64,000 nucleotides of DNA, taken from the NCBI RefSeq assembly GCF_003234655.2, contig NZ_CP126271.1:434001-498000 (forward strand), written 5' to 3'. This stretch comes from Curtobacterium sp. MCLR17_007. Lineage in GTDB: Bacteria; Actinomycetota; Actinomycetes; Actinomycetales; Microbacteriaceae. The notes under the pieces were generated by a model, which was not told the origin of the DNA, searched no databases, and was given only the letters and a program-made list of their open reading frames with translations. Every line of letters starts with the position of its first letter. Position 1 is the stretch's first letter. Shown here one piece after another: positions 1 to 8,577 of this stretch. Position numbers and translations under genes: made by a program.

Positions 1-744
1 CCGAACGTCGCCGGGTCCTTCCGCGACAACGGCACGACCGGCGGGCTGCCGCTGCCGACCGCCGAGCACCGCGGCATGAGCGCCGCCGTCATCGCCGGCG
101 ACCTGGCGCTCGCCGGTGCGCCACGCTTCATCGAGGCCAGCGGTGCCGACGCTGGCCGTCGTGCGCGGCTGCTCGACCTGTTCGACGACGCGGTGTTCGC
201 GAGCGCCGCGGGCGAGATGGCCGACGTCGACCTGACCCACGGCGTGATGCCCACGGTGGACGAAGTGCTCGCGATGGAGCGGGCGAAGACCAGCGTGTAC
301 TCCTTCGAGGCGCCGCTGCAGTCCGGTGCGGTGCTCGCGGGCGCCCCGGAGACGGTGGTCGCCGCGCTGGGGGCCTTCGGCCGGGAGATCGGCATCGCCT
401 ACCAGGTGGTCGACGACCTGCTCGGGGTCTTCGGCGACGAGGCCGCGACGGGCAAGACCGCCATCGGTGACCTGCGCGAGGGCAAGCGCACCATGCTCAT
501 CGCCTACGCGGCGACCACGGAGTGCTGGGCCGAGCTGGCGCCGTACCTCGGCGACCCGGACCTGACCGAGGAGCGCGCGGCCGAGATGCGCCGCCTGCTC
601 GTGCACTGCGGCGCCCACGACGCCGCGCTGGCCCGCGTCCGCGAGCACACCGCGCTGGCCCGTGCCGAACTCGCTGCGCTGCCCTACGACCTCGCCGTCC
701 GGCTCGAGGCCCTCGTGTCCGAGCTGGTGGAGCGCGTCCGGTGA
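1..744 (+). CDS. crtE: Geranylgeranyl diphosphate synthase, 5' truncated by window edge
   Basis: C-terminal 247 residues of a trans-isoprenyl diphosphate synthase; the frame is open from base 1, so the true start lies outside the window. The second Asp-rich motif is intact (VVDDLLG, around bases 406-426) and is followed by the usual GKT and EGKRT segments (bases about 450-490). The first DDxxD motif would lie upstream and is not visible. In the C50 carotenoid pathway this enzyme condenses IPP units onto an allylic diphosphate to give GGPP, the substrate of the phytoene synthase encoded next, whose GTG overlaps this stop codon. The function is assigned from the motif plus operon context; the GGPP chain length is inferred from context. 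Confidence 0.9.
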   Translation, partial: PNVAGSFRDNGTTGGLPLPTAEHRGMSAAVIAGDLALAGAPRFIEASGADAGRRARLLDLFDDAVFASAAGEMADVDLTHGVMPTVDEVLAMERAKTSVYSFEAPLQSGAVLAGAPETVVAALGAFGREIGIAYQVVDDLLGVFGDEAATGKTAIGDLREGKRTMLIAYAATTECWAELAPYLGDPDLTEERAAEMRRLLVHCGAHDAALARVREHTALARAELAALPYDLAVRLEALVSELVERVR

Positions 745-1676
745 GCACCGACCACACCGGAAGCACGCACGCCGCGCGGCTCCCGCTCTACGACGCCACG
801 GCCGAGGCGGCGTCCTCCGTCGTCATCGACCGGTACTCCACGTCCTTCGGGCTCGCCAGTCGGTTGCTCACCAAGGACATCCGCGAGCACATCAAGAACG
901 TCTACGCCCTGGTCCGCGTGGCCGACGAGGTCGTCGACGGCCCCGCGACCGAGGCCGGGCTCGACCCGGCCCTCGCGCGCACCGTCCTCGACGAACTCGA
1001 GCAGGACACCGAGCGTGCGATCGCACACGGGTTCTCGGTGAACCCGGTCGTGCACGCCTTCGCCCGCACCGCCCGGACGACCGGGTTCGGTGCCGAGCTG
1101 ACGCGTCCGTTCTTCGCGTCGATGCGGATGGACCTCGAGCAGACCGAGCACGACGACGCCTCGTTCGACACCTACGTGTACGGCTCGGCCGAGGTCGTCG
1201 GGCTCATGTGCCTGCGTGCGTTCGTGTACCGCGCGGGCACCCCGACGTTCGACGCCACCGTGCTCGTCGACGGCGCTCGGGCGCTCGGAGCCGCCTTCCA
1301 GAAGGTCAACTTCCTGCGCGACCTGCACGCCGACTTCGAGGTGCTGGGACGCTCGTACTTCCCCGGCGTCGACGTCCGCACCTTCGACGAGACCACCAAG
1401 CGCCGGCTCGTCGCCGACGTGCAGGCCGACCTCGACACCGCGGCGCGCACCGTCCCCCTGCTGCCGAAGGACGCCCGCAACGCGGTCGGTCTCGCGCACG
1501 CGCTGTTCCAAGAGCTCAACGACCGGATCGCCGCCACCCCGGCGGACCGGCTGATCACCACGCGCGTGCGCGTCCCGAACCCGGTGAAGGCGCGGCTCGC
1601 CGCGCAGGTGCTCGCCGGACGCGCACCGCTCCGTTCACGAACCCGCACCACCACCCGCCCTGGAGGCTCCCGATGA
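741..1676 (+). CDS. crtB: Phytoene synthase
   Basis: 311-residue squalene/phytoene synthase family protein. It joins two GGPP molecules head to head into phytoene. Both substrate-Mg binding motifs are visible: ADEVVDG near residue 60 and NFLRDLHAD near residue 190, the latter followed by the family's GRSYFP segment. GTG at 741 is chosen because it forms a GTGA overlap with the crtE stop and gives the family's normal N-terminus; longer open frame upstream is antisense-like and not supported. The stop overlaps the crtI ATG, so the pair is translationally coupled. Confidence 0.95.
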   Translation: MSTDHTGSTHAARLPLYDATAEAASSVVIDRYSTSFGLASRLLTKDIREHIKNVYALVRVADEVVDGPATEAGLDPALARTVLDELEQDTERAIAHGFSVNPVVHAFARTARTTGFGAELTRPFFASMRMDLEQTEHDDASFDTYVYGSAEVVGLMCLRAFVYRAGTPTFDATVLVDGARALGAAFQKVNFLRDLHADFEVLGRSYFPGVDVRTFDETTKRRLVADVQADLDTAARTVPLLPKDARNAVGLAHALFQELNDRIAATPADRLITTRVRVPNPVKARLAAQVLAGRAPLRSRTRTTTRPGGSR

Positions 1677-3343
1677 CCCCGCCACGAGCCTCCAGTCAGG
1701 AGTCCACGCGCAAGGTGCCCGTCCGCCGCGCCGTCGTGATCGGCGGTGGCATCAGCGGACTCGCCTCCGCAGCGCTGCTGGCGCGGGACGGTTTCGCCGT
1801 CACCGTGCTCGAACAGCGCACCCAGCTCGGCGGCCGTGCCGGGTCGTGGGAGCGGGACGGCTTCCGGTTCGACACCGGGCCGTCCTGGTACCTCATGCCC
1901 GAGGTGTTCGACCACTTCTTCCAGCTGCTCGGCACCAGCGCCGACGAACAGCTCGACCTGGTGAAGCTCGACCCGGGCTACCGCGTCTACAGCGAGGGCC
2001 ACGACGAGCCGATCGACCTGCGGGCGTCGCGCGAGGACAACCTCGCGCTGTTCGAGTCGATCGAACCCGGGGCCGGCGCGCGGATGGCGAAGTACCTCGA
2101 CTCGGCGGCCGACACGTACGACATGGCTGTGCGTCGCTTCCTGTACGGCACGTTCCAGGACCTCCGGAAGCTCGCCGCGCCCGACGTGCTGCTGCGCATG
2201 GGCAAGCTCGCCCGCCTGCTGCTGCAGCCGCTGTCGTCGTTCGCCGCGACCGCCGTGCGGGACCGTCGGCTCTGGCAGGTCCTCGGCTACCCGGCGGTGT
2301 TCCTCGGCACCAGCCCGTACGCGGCGCCGAGCATGTACCACCTGATGAGCCACCTCGACCTGGCCGACGGCGTGCTCTACCCGAAGGGCGGCATCACCGA
2401 GGTCATCTCCGCCGTCGAACGGGTCGCCCGTGCCGAGGGTGCGCAGATCGTCACCGGCGCCCAGGTCGAGCGCATCGCGGTGACCGACGGCCACGTCACC
2501 GGGGTCGTGCACCGCGACGACCACGGTGAGCAGCACGTGACGCCGGCGGACGTCGTCGTCAGCGCGGCCGACCTGCGGCACACCGAGATGCAGCTGCTCG
2601 ACCGCGAGCACCGCACCCACGACGAGTCGCACTGGGCGAAGCGCGACCCGGGTCCCTCGGCCGTGCTCGTCTACCTCGGGGTCGACGGTCCCGTGCCGGG
2701 CCTCCTGCACCACACGCTGATGTTCACCGCGGACTGGAAGGCGAACTTCGGCGCGGTGTTCGGCGCCGATCGCCATGTGCCGGACCCCGCCTCGATCTAC
2801 GTCTGCGCGCCGTCGGAGACCGACCCGACCGTCGCCCCGGCCGGCACGAGCAACCTGTTCATCCTCGTGCCGCTGCCCGCCGACGTCGGCATCGGCAAGG
2901 GCGGCATCGACGGCGCCGGTGACGACGAGGTCGAGCGGATCGCCGACCGCGCCATCGACGTCGTCGCCGAGCGCTCCGGTGTGCCCGACCTGCGCGACCG
3001 GATCCGGGTGCGCCGGACCATCGGGCCGCGGGACTTCGCCGACGACTACAACGCCTGGAGCGGGTCGATGCTCGGCCCGGCGCACACCCTGCGGCAGAGC
3101 GCGTTCTTCCGCGAGGGCAACGCCTCGGCCAAGGTCGCCGGGCTGTACTACGCGGGCTCCTCGACGATCCCGGGCATCGGGCTGCCGATGTGCCTGATCT
3201 CCGCCGAGGTGCTGCTCAAGCGCATCCACGGCGACACCTCGACCGAGCCGCTGCCGACGCCCCTGACGCCGGCCGACGGCGTCCCACCGCGACCCGCCGG
3301 GCGGGCGCCTCGCACCACGGCGCCCGCGACGGCCGCTGGGTGA
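1673..3343 (+). CDS. crtI: Phytoene desaturase
   Basis: 556-residue CrtI-type FAD-dependent carotenoid desaturase converting phytoene to lycopene in successive dehydrogenations at the membrane. The N-terminal dinucleotide-binding motif VIGGGISG lies near residues 22-29, and the C-terminal CrtI signature YYAGSSTIPGIGLPM is present near residue 490. ATG 1673 is preceded by TGGAGG (1661-1666) and overlaps the crtB stop by 4 bp. Length and motifs match bacterial CrtI well. Confidence 0.96.
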   Translation: MTPPRASSQESTRKVPVRRAVVIGGGISGLASAALLARDGFAVTVLEQRTQLGGRAGSWERDGFRFDTGPSWYLMPEVFDHFFQLLGTSADEQLDLVKLDPGYRVYSEGHDEPIDLRASREDNLALFESIEPGAGARMAKYLDSAADTYDMAVRRFLYGTFQDLRKLAAPDVLLRMGKLARLLLQPLSSFAATAVRDRRLWQVLGYPAVFLGTSPYAAPSMYHLMSHLDLADGVLYPKGGITEVISAVERVARAEGAQIVTGAQVERIAVTDGHVTGVVHRDDHGEQHVTPADVVVSAADLRHTEMQLLDREHRTHDESHWAKRDPGPSAVLVYLGVDGPVPGLLHHTLMFTADWKANFGAVFGADRHVPDPASIYVCAPSETDPTVAPAGTSNLFILVPLPADVGIGKGGIDGAGDDEVERIADRAIDVVAERSGVPDLRDRIRVRRTIGPRDFADDYNAWSGSMLGPAHTLRQSAFFREGNASAKVAGLYYAGSSTIPGIGLPMCLISAEVLLKRIHGDTSTEPLPTPLTPADGVPPRPAGRAPRTTAPATAAG

Positions 3344-3678
3344 TGCCCGGTCTCTACCTGCTCGGACTGCTCGTCTCGCTGACGGGCATGGTCGTGCTCG
3401 ACGCCCGCTTCCGGCTGTTCTTCTGGCGGGCGCCGTGGCGCGCCACGGCCGTGATGGTCGTCGGGGTGGCGTTCTTCATGCTCTGGGACGTCGTCGGGGT
3501 CGCGCTGGGCATCTTCTTCATCGGCCCGACACGACTGCTCACCGGCGTGCTGCTCGCGCCGGACGTGCCGCTCGAGGAGCTCTTCTTCCTGCTCCTGCTC
3601 TGCTACACGACGATGAACCTGACCGGGTTCGTGCGGCCCCTGGTGGCGCGCGCACTGGCCCGGGGGAGCGACTCGTGA
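3343..3678 (+). CDS. crtYe: Lycopene cyclase domain subunit, CrtYe type
   Basis: 111-residue integral membrane protein with three predicted hydrophobic segments and the heterodimeric lycopene cyclase signature PLEELFF near residue 71. In C50 carotenoid producers two such small proteins (CrtYe and CrtYf) together cyclise the ends of the elongated C50 chain. The ATG at 3343 overlaps the crtI stop by one base; an in-frame GTG at 3340 would give a four-base overlap instead. Whether the rings formed are beta, gamma or epsilon cannot be read from this sequence by eye. Confidence 0.88.
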   Translation: MPGLYLLGLLVSLTGMVVLDARFRLFFWRAPWRATAVMVVGVAFFMLWDVVGVALGIFFIGPTRLLTGVLLAPDVPLEELFFLLLLCYTTMNLTGFVRPLVARALARGSDS

Positions 3679-4094
3679 CCGGCACCGGGACGTACGCGCT
3701 GCTCGCGGTGCCGTTCATCGTCGTGGCCGTCCTGGCCGCCGTCGCCGCGGGGATCGTCGCGGCACGACGTTCCGGCTCCCGCGGGCGAGCAGTCAGCGGG
3801 CGCCGGATCGCGATGGTCAGCGGGATCGTGGCCGGGGTCGCCCTGCTCGTGATGACCGTCGTCTTCAACAACGTGATCGTGACGCTCGGCATCGTCGCCT
3901 ACGACCCGGCGCGGATCAGCGGGGCGCGCATCGGCGCCTTCCCGATCGAGGACCTGGCGTACGCGATCGCCGCCGCCTTCCTGCTGCCCGCGCTCTGGGT
4001 GCTGTTCGACCGCACCGGCGGGCGCGACCGCGTCCCCGTGACCGGCGCCGTGCCCGACACCCAGCCACACCCCGAACCGGAGGACCCGCGATGA
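3675..4094 (+). CDS. crtYf: Lycopene cyclase domain subunit, CrtYf type
   Basis: 139-residue membrane protein, partner of the preceding CrtYe. It has three to four hydrophobic segments and the cyclase motif PIEDLAYA near residues 91-98, followed by a short Pro-rich polar tail. The GTG start at 3675 makes a GTGA overlap with the crtYe stop and the stop overlaps the crtEb start, so stoichiometric co-translation is likely. Assignment rests on motif, size and order, which matches the crtYe-crtYf-crtEb arrangement of known decaprenoxanthin-type clusters. Confidence 0.88.
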   Translation: MTGTGTYALLAVPFIVVAVLAAVAAGIVAARRSGSRGRAVSGRRIAMVSGIVAGVALLVMTVVFNNVIVTLGIVAYDPARISGARIGAFPIEDLAYAIAAAFLLPALWVLFDRTGGRDRVPVTGAVPDTQPHPEPEDPR

Positions 4095-5002
4095 CGGCGA
4101 CCCCTGCCTCCCGGCAGTCCACCACGCGCGCGCTGTTCGTGTCGTCCCGGCCGATCAGCTGGGTGAACACCGCCTACCCGTTCGGCGCCGCGTACCTGCT
4201 CGGCAGCGGTGTCGGGGTCGACGGCGGCGGTGGCTTCTCGCTCGCCGCGCTGCTGATCGGCGTCGTGTACTTCCTCGTGCCCTACAACCTGGCGATGTAC
4301 GGGATCAACGACGTCTTCGACTACGAGTCCGACCTGCGCAACCCGCGCAAGGGCGGGGTCGAGGGCGCCCTGCTCGACAAGAGCGTGCACCGCACCACGC
4401 TGTGGGCCGTCGTCGTGACGAACGTGCCGTTCCTGGTCGCGCTCGTCCTGCTGGGCGGTCCCTGGTCGTGGTTCGTGCTGGCGATCAGTGTGTTCGCCGT
4501 CATCGCCTACTCCGCTCCCGGGCTGCGCTTCAAGGAGAAGCCGTTCCTGGACTCGCTGACGTCGTCGACCCACTTCGTGTCGCCGGCGATCTACGGCCTC
4601 GCGCTCGCCGGACCGCAGTGGACCGGGCAGCTCGTGGCGGTGTGCATCGCGTTCTTCCTGTGGGGTGTCGCCTCACATGCGTTCGGTGCGGTGCAGGACG
4701 TGCTCGCTGACCGGGCCGGCGGCATCGGCTCCGTCGCGACCGTGATCGGCGCGCGGGCGACCGTCCGTCTGGCCTTCGTGGCGTACGTCGTCGCGGGCAT
4801 CGCGCTGCTGTTCTCGGCCTTCCCCGGGCCGATCGCCGCCGTCGTGGTGATCCCGTACGCGCTGAACGTGCTGCCGTGGTGGAACGTCACCGACGACGCG
4901 GCCGAGTCCGCGAACGCGGGCTGGAAGCGCTTCCTGTGGATCAACTACCTGGCGGGCTTCATCGTCACGATGGCGCTCATCGTCTACGCGTTCACCCACT
5001 GA
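4091..5002 (+). CDS. crtEb: Lycopene elongase, UbiA-type prenyltransferase
   Basis: 303-residue UbiA-superfamily membrane prenyltransferase that adds C5 units (from DMAPP) to lycopene to yield C45/C50 acyclic carotenoids. The first Asp-rich motif NDVFDYESD lies near residues 74-82 and the second, QDVLADRAGG, near residue 200; about eight hydrophobic helices are visible. It is the last gene of the operon; ATG 4091 overlaps the crtYf stop. Its position at the end of an E-B-I-Ye-Yf-Eb cluster makes it the committed C50 step rather than a quinone prenyltransferase. Confidence 0.92.
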   Translation: MTATPASRQSTTRALFVSSRPISWVNTAYPFGAAYLLGSGVGVDGGGGFSLAALLIGVVYFLVPYNLAMYGINDVFDYESDLRNPRKGGVEGALLDKSVHRTTLWAVVVTNVPFLVALVLLGGPWSWFVLAISVFAVIAYSAPGLRFKEKPFLDSLTSSTHFVSPAIYGLALAGPQWTGQLVAVCIAFFLWGVASHAFGAVQDVLADRAGGIGSVATVIGARATVRLAFVAYVVAGIALLFSAFPGPIAAVVVIPYALNVLPWWNVTDDAAESANAGWKRFLWINYLAGFIVTMALIVYAFTH

Positions 5003-5091
5003 CGTCGCCGTGGTCGGTGCCGTCACCGGTCCCTGACAGGATGGACGTGACGCCGAGGTCGGTGTCACGTCGATCACGAAGGAGTGCCCGC

Positions 5092-6135
5092 ATGACGGTC
5101 CGCATCATCCACGTCGGTCTCGGAGGGTGGGGCGGCAGCTGGGCCCGCGAAGCCATCCCCGCCGTGTCGGAAGTCCAGGTGGTCGGGATCGTCGACCCGA
5201 GTGCCGACACGCTGCAGGCGGTGCGGACGGACCTCGGGCTGCCGGAGTCGGCGGCGTTCCCCTCGCTCACCGCAGCGCTCGCCGCGGTCGACGCCGACGC
5301 CGTGGTCGTCACCGCGCCGGCCGTCACCCACGTGCCGCTCGCGCTCGAAGCGCTGGACGCCGGCAAGCACGTCCTGGTCGAGAAGCCGTTCGCCAACACC
5401 GCCGACGAAGCCGCCGCAGCGGTCCACCGTGCCGAGGAACGCGGGCTCGTGCTGCAGGTCAGCCAGAACTACCGGTTCTACCCGGCGCCGCAGGTGGTCC
5501 GCGACCTGCTGCGCACGGACGCCGTGGGCGAGCTCTCGGCGATCAACGTCGACTTCCGCCAGTGGGACAACGACCGGCCCTTCGCCGACCACCCGCACTA
5601 CCGGTTCCCGCACGCGATGTTCAACGACATGGCGATCCACCACGTCGACCTGCTCCGCATGGTCACCGGGCAGGAAGCCGTGCGGGTCTTCGCCAAGGCG
5701 ACCTACCCGTCGTTCAGCAAGTACCAGGACGAAGCGGTCGCGTCGATGCTCATCGAGATGCAGGACGGCCTCGTCGTGAGCTACCGCGGCAGCTGGCTGA
5801 GCCGCGCCGAGCACACGGCGTGGGCGGGCGAGTGGAGCATCCAGGGCGAGGACGGCGAGCTGCAGTTCACCAGCCGTGCGGGCGAGCCGGGCGACGTCAG
5901 CGGCGACGTCGTGACCGTGCGACGACCGGGCGACACGACTGCGACGTCGGTCGAGCTGCCCACCGCTGAGCACCACGACCGGCAGGGCCAGCTGCAGGCG
6001 TTCGCACGGTCGATCGAGGGCGGTCCCGCTCCGGAGACCAGCGGGCGCGACAACCTGCGCAGCCTGGCCCTGATGGAGGCCGCCACCCGCTCCGCCGCGT
6101 CCGGCCTGCCCGAGGACGTCGTCGTCCCGTCCTGA
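5092..6135 (+). CDS. Gfo/Idh/MocA family oxidoreductase
   Basis: 347-residue NAD(P)-dependent oxidoreductase. The N-terminal Rossmann motif GLGGWGG lies near residues 9-15 and the family motif EKPFANT (catalytic Lys region) near residues 99-105; the C-terminal half is the usual GFO_IDH_MocA dimerisation sheet. Such enzymes oxidise or epimerise sugars, inositols or related polyols; the exact substrate is not readable. ATG 5092 has a good AAGGAG at 5079-5084. A CAGGAT at 5036-5041 is a plausible -10. It is separated from the carotenoid operon by about 90 bp and ends at a strong hairpin. Confidence 0.85.
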   Translation: MTVRIIHVGLGGWGGSWAREAIPAVSEVQVVGIVDPSADTLQAVRTDLGLPESAAFPSLTAALAAVDADAVVVTAPAVTHVPLALEALDAGKHVLVEKPFANTADEAAAAVHRAEERGLVLQVSQNYRFYPAPQVVRDLLRTDAVGELSAINVDFRQWDNDRPFADHPHYRFPHAMFNDMAIHHVDLLRMVTGQEAVRVFAKATYPSFSKYQDEAVASMLIEMQDGLVVSYRGSWLSRAEHTAWAGEWSIQGEDGELQFTSRAGEPGDVSGDVVTVRRPGDTTATSVELPTAEHHDRQGQLQAFARSIEGGPAPETSGRDNLRSLALMEAATRSAASGLPEDVVVPS

Positions 6136-6153
6136 CCGGCCGACGGACAGCGG

Positions 6154-6177
6154 GCCCGGTGCCGACCGGCACCGGGC
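6154..6177 (+). terminator. Hairpin terminator after the oxidoreductase gene
   Basis: Perfect 10-bp inverted repeat GCCCGGTGCC with a GACC loop, 19 bp after the stop at 6135. The following bases on the 3' side (GGGCCTCCTGTCCG) match an interspersed element seen elsewhere in the window. No T-tract follows, as is common in high-GC actinobacteria. Confidence 0.6.
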
Positions 6178-6250
6178 CTCCTGTCCGCCACATGCCGCGT
6201 CACGCGGCTTGTCGGGAGACTCCGCGACCACGACCGTGTACGAACGAGGT

Positions 6251-6745
6251 ATGGCGCACGACAGTCTCCCCGAGCTCGAGCTCGCGAACGTCCGCACCCG
6301 GGAACGCATGACCGACACGGTCGAGCGCATCCGGCACAAGGTCGACCTGCCCGCGCGCACCCGGCTGGCGGTCGCGAAGACCCGACAGCAGTGGCACCGC
6401 GACCCGACCCCGCTCGTGGCGCTCGGCATGATCGCGGCTGCCGGCGTGGCGTCGGTCGTCATCGGCACCCGCATCGGCCGGACGCCCGCCGGACACCTGG
6501 CCACCCCGCCGGCGTCGTCCGCGTTCACGGCCCTCCTGCCGTTCGGTGCACGCGGTGGCGACGAGTCGGCGCCCGGCCGGAAGGGGCGCAAGGCCCGCAA
6601 GGCGGGTCGGAAGGCGCGCCAGGCCCAGCTCGAGCAGGACCCCGGGTACCAGCTGCGGAAGAAGCAGCGGAAGCGCCTGGCCCCGGTCACGAAGCAGGCG
6701 ACGAAGTACCGCAAGCAGGCGGCCAAGCGCGCGAAGGCGAACTGA
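6251..6745 (+). CDS. DUF3618-like basic membrane-anchored protein
   Basis: 164-residue protein with a short amphipathic helix (RERMTDTVERIRHKVDLPARTRL, residues about 18-40) resembling the DUF3618 helix, one hydrophobic segment (about residues 55-75) and a long Lys/Arg-rich tail ending KRAKAN. Such proteins often sit next to YihY or holin-like genes in actinobacteria; no biochemical role is established. ATG 6251 has GAGG only one base away, so spacing is poor; a TTG at 6209 is an alternative start. The stop is two bases before the YihY gene, so the two are co-transcribed. Confidence 0.65.
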   Translation: MAHDSLPELELANVRTRERMTDTVERIRHKVDLPARTRLAVAKTRQQWHRDPTPLVALGMIAAAGVASVVIGTRIGRTPAGHLATPPASSAFTALLPFGARGGDESAPGRKGRKARKAGRKARQAQLEQDPGYQLRKKQRKRLAPVTKQATKYRKQAAKRAKAN

Positions 6746-6747
6746 CC

Positions 6748-7785
6748 ATGGCCGACGACCACGGCAAGCCGGCAGCGGACGACTCCCGCAAGCCGGACAG
6801 CCCGACCGACCTGACCAAGCCGACCCTGAAGTACACGCTCGGCAAGACCCTGCGCGAGTTCTCCGGCGACCAGTGCACCGACCTGGCGGCGAGCCTGACC
6901 TACTACACGGTGCTGGCGCTGTTCCCCGGCCTGCTGGCGATCGTGTCGATCCTCGGTCTGGTGTCCGACCCGCAGAAGACGATCGACACCCTGTTGCAGA
7001 TCGTCGGCAACATCGGGTCGAACCAGGTCGTGGACCTGATCCGCAAGCCCGTCGAAGGACTGGTCCGCTCGCCCGCGGCACCGATCACGTTCATCGTCGG
7101 CATCGTCGGCGCGATCTGGTCGGCGTCGGGCTACGTCGGTGCCTTCGGCCGGGCGATGAACCGCATCTACAACGTCCGCGAGGGCCGTCCGATCTGGAAG
7201 CTGCGCCCGACGATGCTCGGCGTGACGGTGTTCACCGTCGTCATGCTCGTGCTGGGGCTGCTCGCACTGGTCAGCGGTCCGCTCGCCCGCAGTGTCGGCG
7301 ACCTGATCGGGCTCGGTCAGGCTGCCGCCACCGTCCTGTCGATCGTGCAGTGGCCGATCCTGTTGGTGATCGGCATCGTCGTCATCGCGGTGCTGTACTA
7401 CTGGGCACCCAACGTCAAGCAGCCCAAGTTCAAGTGGGTCAGCGGCGGCTCGATCCTGGCGCTGCTGATCTGGATCATCGCCAGCGTCGGCTTCGGGTTC
7501 TACGTCGGCAACTTCTCGAACTACAACGCCACGTACGGCTCGCTCGGTGGCGTGATCGTGTTCCTGCTGTGGATCTGGATCACGAACAACGCGCTGCTGT
7601 TCGGCGCCGAGTTCGACGCCGAGCTCGAGCGTGGACGCCAGCTCCAGGCCGGCATCCGCGCGGAGGAGGACATCCAGCTGCCCGAGCGCGACACCCGGCA
7701 GATCGACAAGCAGGACGAGAAGCACGCGCAGGACGTGCTCGAGGCCATCAGGATCCGGCAGACCGCGGGTCGCGAGAAGGACTGA
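6748..7785 (+). CDS. YihY/BrkB family inner-membrane protein
   Basis: 345-residue membrane protein with a polar N-terminus of about 50 residues, six predicted transmembrane helices, the conserved early segment SLTYYTVLALFPGLL and the late segment LLWIWITNNALLFGAEFDAELER. The family was once annotated as RNase BN, which is wrong; its function is unsettled. The C-terminal 50 residues are charged and rich in Gln, Asp and Lys. It starts at ATG 6748, directly after the DUF3618-like gene. Confidence 0.85.
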   Translation: MADDHGKPAADDSRKPDSPTDLTKPTLKYTLGKTLREFSGDQCTDLAASLTYYTVLALFPGLLAIVSILGLVSDPQKTIDTLLQIVGNIGSNQVVDLIRKPVEGLVRSPAAPITFIVGIVGAIWSASGYVGAFGRAMNRIYNVREGRPIWKLRPTMLGVTVFTVVMLVLGLLALVSGPLARSVGDLIGLGQAAATVLSIVQWPILLVIGIVVIAVLYYWAPNVKQPKFKWVSGGSILALLIWIIASVGFGFYVGNFSNYNATYGSLGGVIVFLLWIWITNNALLFGAEFDAELERGRQLQAGIRAEEDIQLPERDTRQIDKQDEKHAQDVLEAIRIRQTAGREKD

Positions 7786-7822
7786 CCAGCGGGTCCGGAC
7801 AGGAGGCCCGGAGCAGCTTCCG

Positions 7823-7838
7823 TAGGCTGGCCTGCGTG
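7823..7838 (+). promoter_or_regulatory. Leaderless-type promoter of the SDR gene
   Basis: TAGGCT (7823-7828) fits the actinobacterial -10 pattern TANNNT. The GTG at 7836 is 7 bp downstream, where transcription would be expected to begin, and there is no Shine-Dalgarno sequence. The same spacing recurs at several other genes in this window. Confidence 0.5.
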
Positions 7839-8531
7839 ACGCAAGCACCGCCTCCTGTCCGTCCGGTCGCCCTGGTGACCGGAGCCACCCGCGGCATCGG
7901 CCGCGCGATCGCGGCCGATCTCGGCCGCACCCACCACGTGCTCGTCGGTGGACGATCGGCCGACGCCGTCGCTGCGGTCGTGGCCGCGCTGCCCGATGCC
8001 TCGCCGTTCGTCGGGGACCTCGGCGCGGGCGAGGTCCCGCCGCTGCCGGACCGCCTCGACGTGCTCGTGCACTCCGCCGGGGTCGAGCAGGGCACCCGGA
8101 TCGCCGACACCCCGCGAGCCACGTGGGAGGCCGTGTTCGCCACGAACGTCTTCGCCGTCGCCGAGCTCACCCGGCTGGCGCTGCCGGCCCTGCGCGCGGC
8201 GCGGGGGATCGTCGTCACCATCAACTCCGGGTCCGGTTTCGTGAGCGGCCCCGGGGGTGGCGTGTACGGCGCGTCGAAGTTCGCGCTGCGCGCCGTCACC
8301 GACGCCCTGCGCGAGGAAGAGCGCGCGAACGGCGTGCGGGTGTCGAGCGTGCACCCGGGGCGGACGGACTCGGACATGCAGCGCCAGCTCGTCGAGAAGC
8401 TCGGCGAGGACTACGACACCGCCTACTACCTGGCGCCCGAGGACGTCGCCGACGCCGTCCGCACGGTCGTCGACCTGGACGAGCGGGGCACGATCGAGAC
8501 GCTCTCGATCCGCCCCACCCGTCGGCGCTGA
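7836..8531 (+). CDS. Short-chain dehydrogenase/reductase (SDR)
   Basis: 231-residue classical SDR. Cofactor motif TGATRGIG lies near residues 15-22, NSG near residue 130 and the catalytic YGASK near residue 146, with the following VHPGRTDSDM typical of the family. Substrate unknown. GTG 7836 is chosen because it begins the Rossmann strand and sits 7 bp after TAGGCT (7823-7828), a -10-like box, with no ribosome-binding site between: a likely leaderless transcript. Confidence 0.85.
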   Translation: MTQAPPPVRPVALVTGATRGIGRAIAADLGRTHHVLVGGRSADAVAAVVAALPDASPFVGDLGAGEVPPLPDRLDVLVHSAGVEQGTRIADTPRATWEAVFATNVFAVAELTRLALPALRAARGIVVTINSGSGFVSGPGGGVYGASKFALRAVTDALREEERANGVRVSSVHPGRTDSDMQRQLVEKLGEDYDTAYYLAPEDVADAVRTVVDLDERGTIETLSIRPTRRR

Positions 8532-8577
8532 CACGGGCGCGCCGACCGTCGGCCGAACCCGGACCCACGCGGTACCG

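Noticed and set aside
1172..3229. Long open frame (about 685 codons) on the minus strand across the carotenoid genes
   Set aside because: It is antisense to crtB and crtI, has low-complexity His/Asp/Arg/Val-rich translation and no domain; such shadows are expected at this GC content.
5074..7848. Very long minus-strand frame (about 924 codons) opposite the oxidoreductase, DUF3618 and YihY genes
   Set aside because: The translation is repetitive Asp/His/Gln/Arg without recognisable family, and it opposes three well-supported genes.
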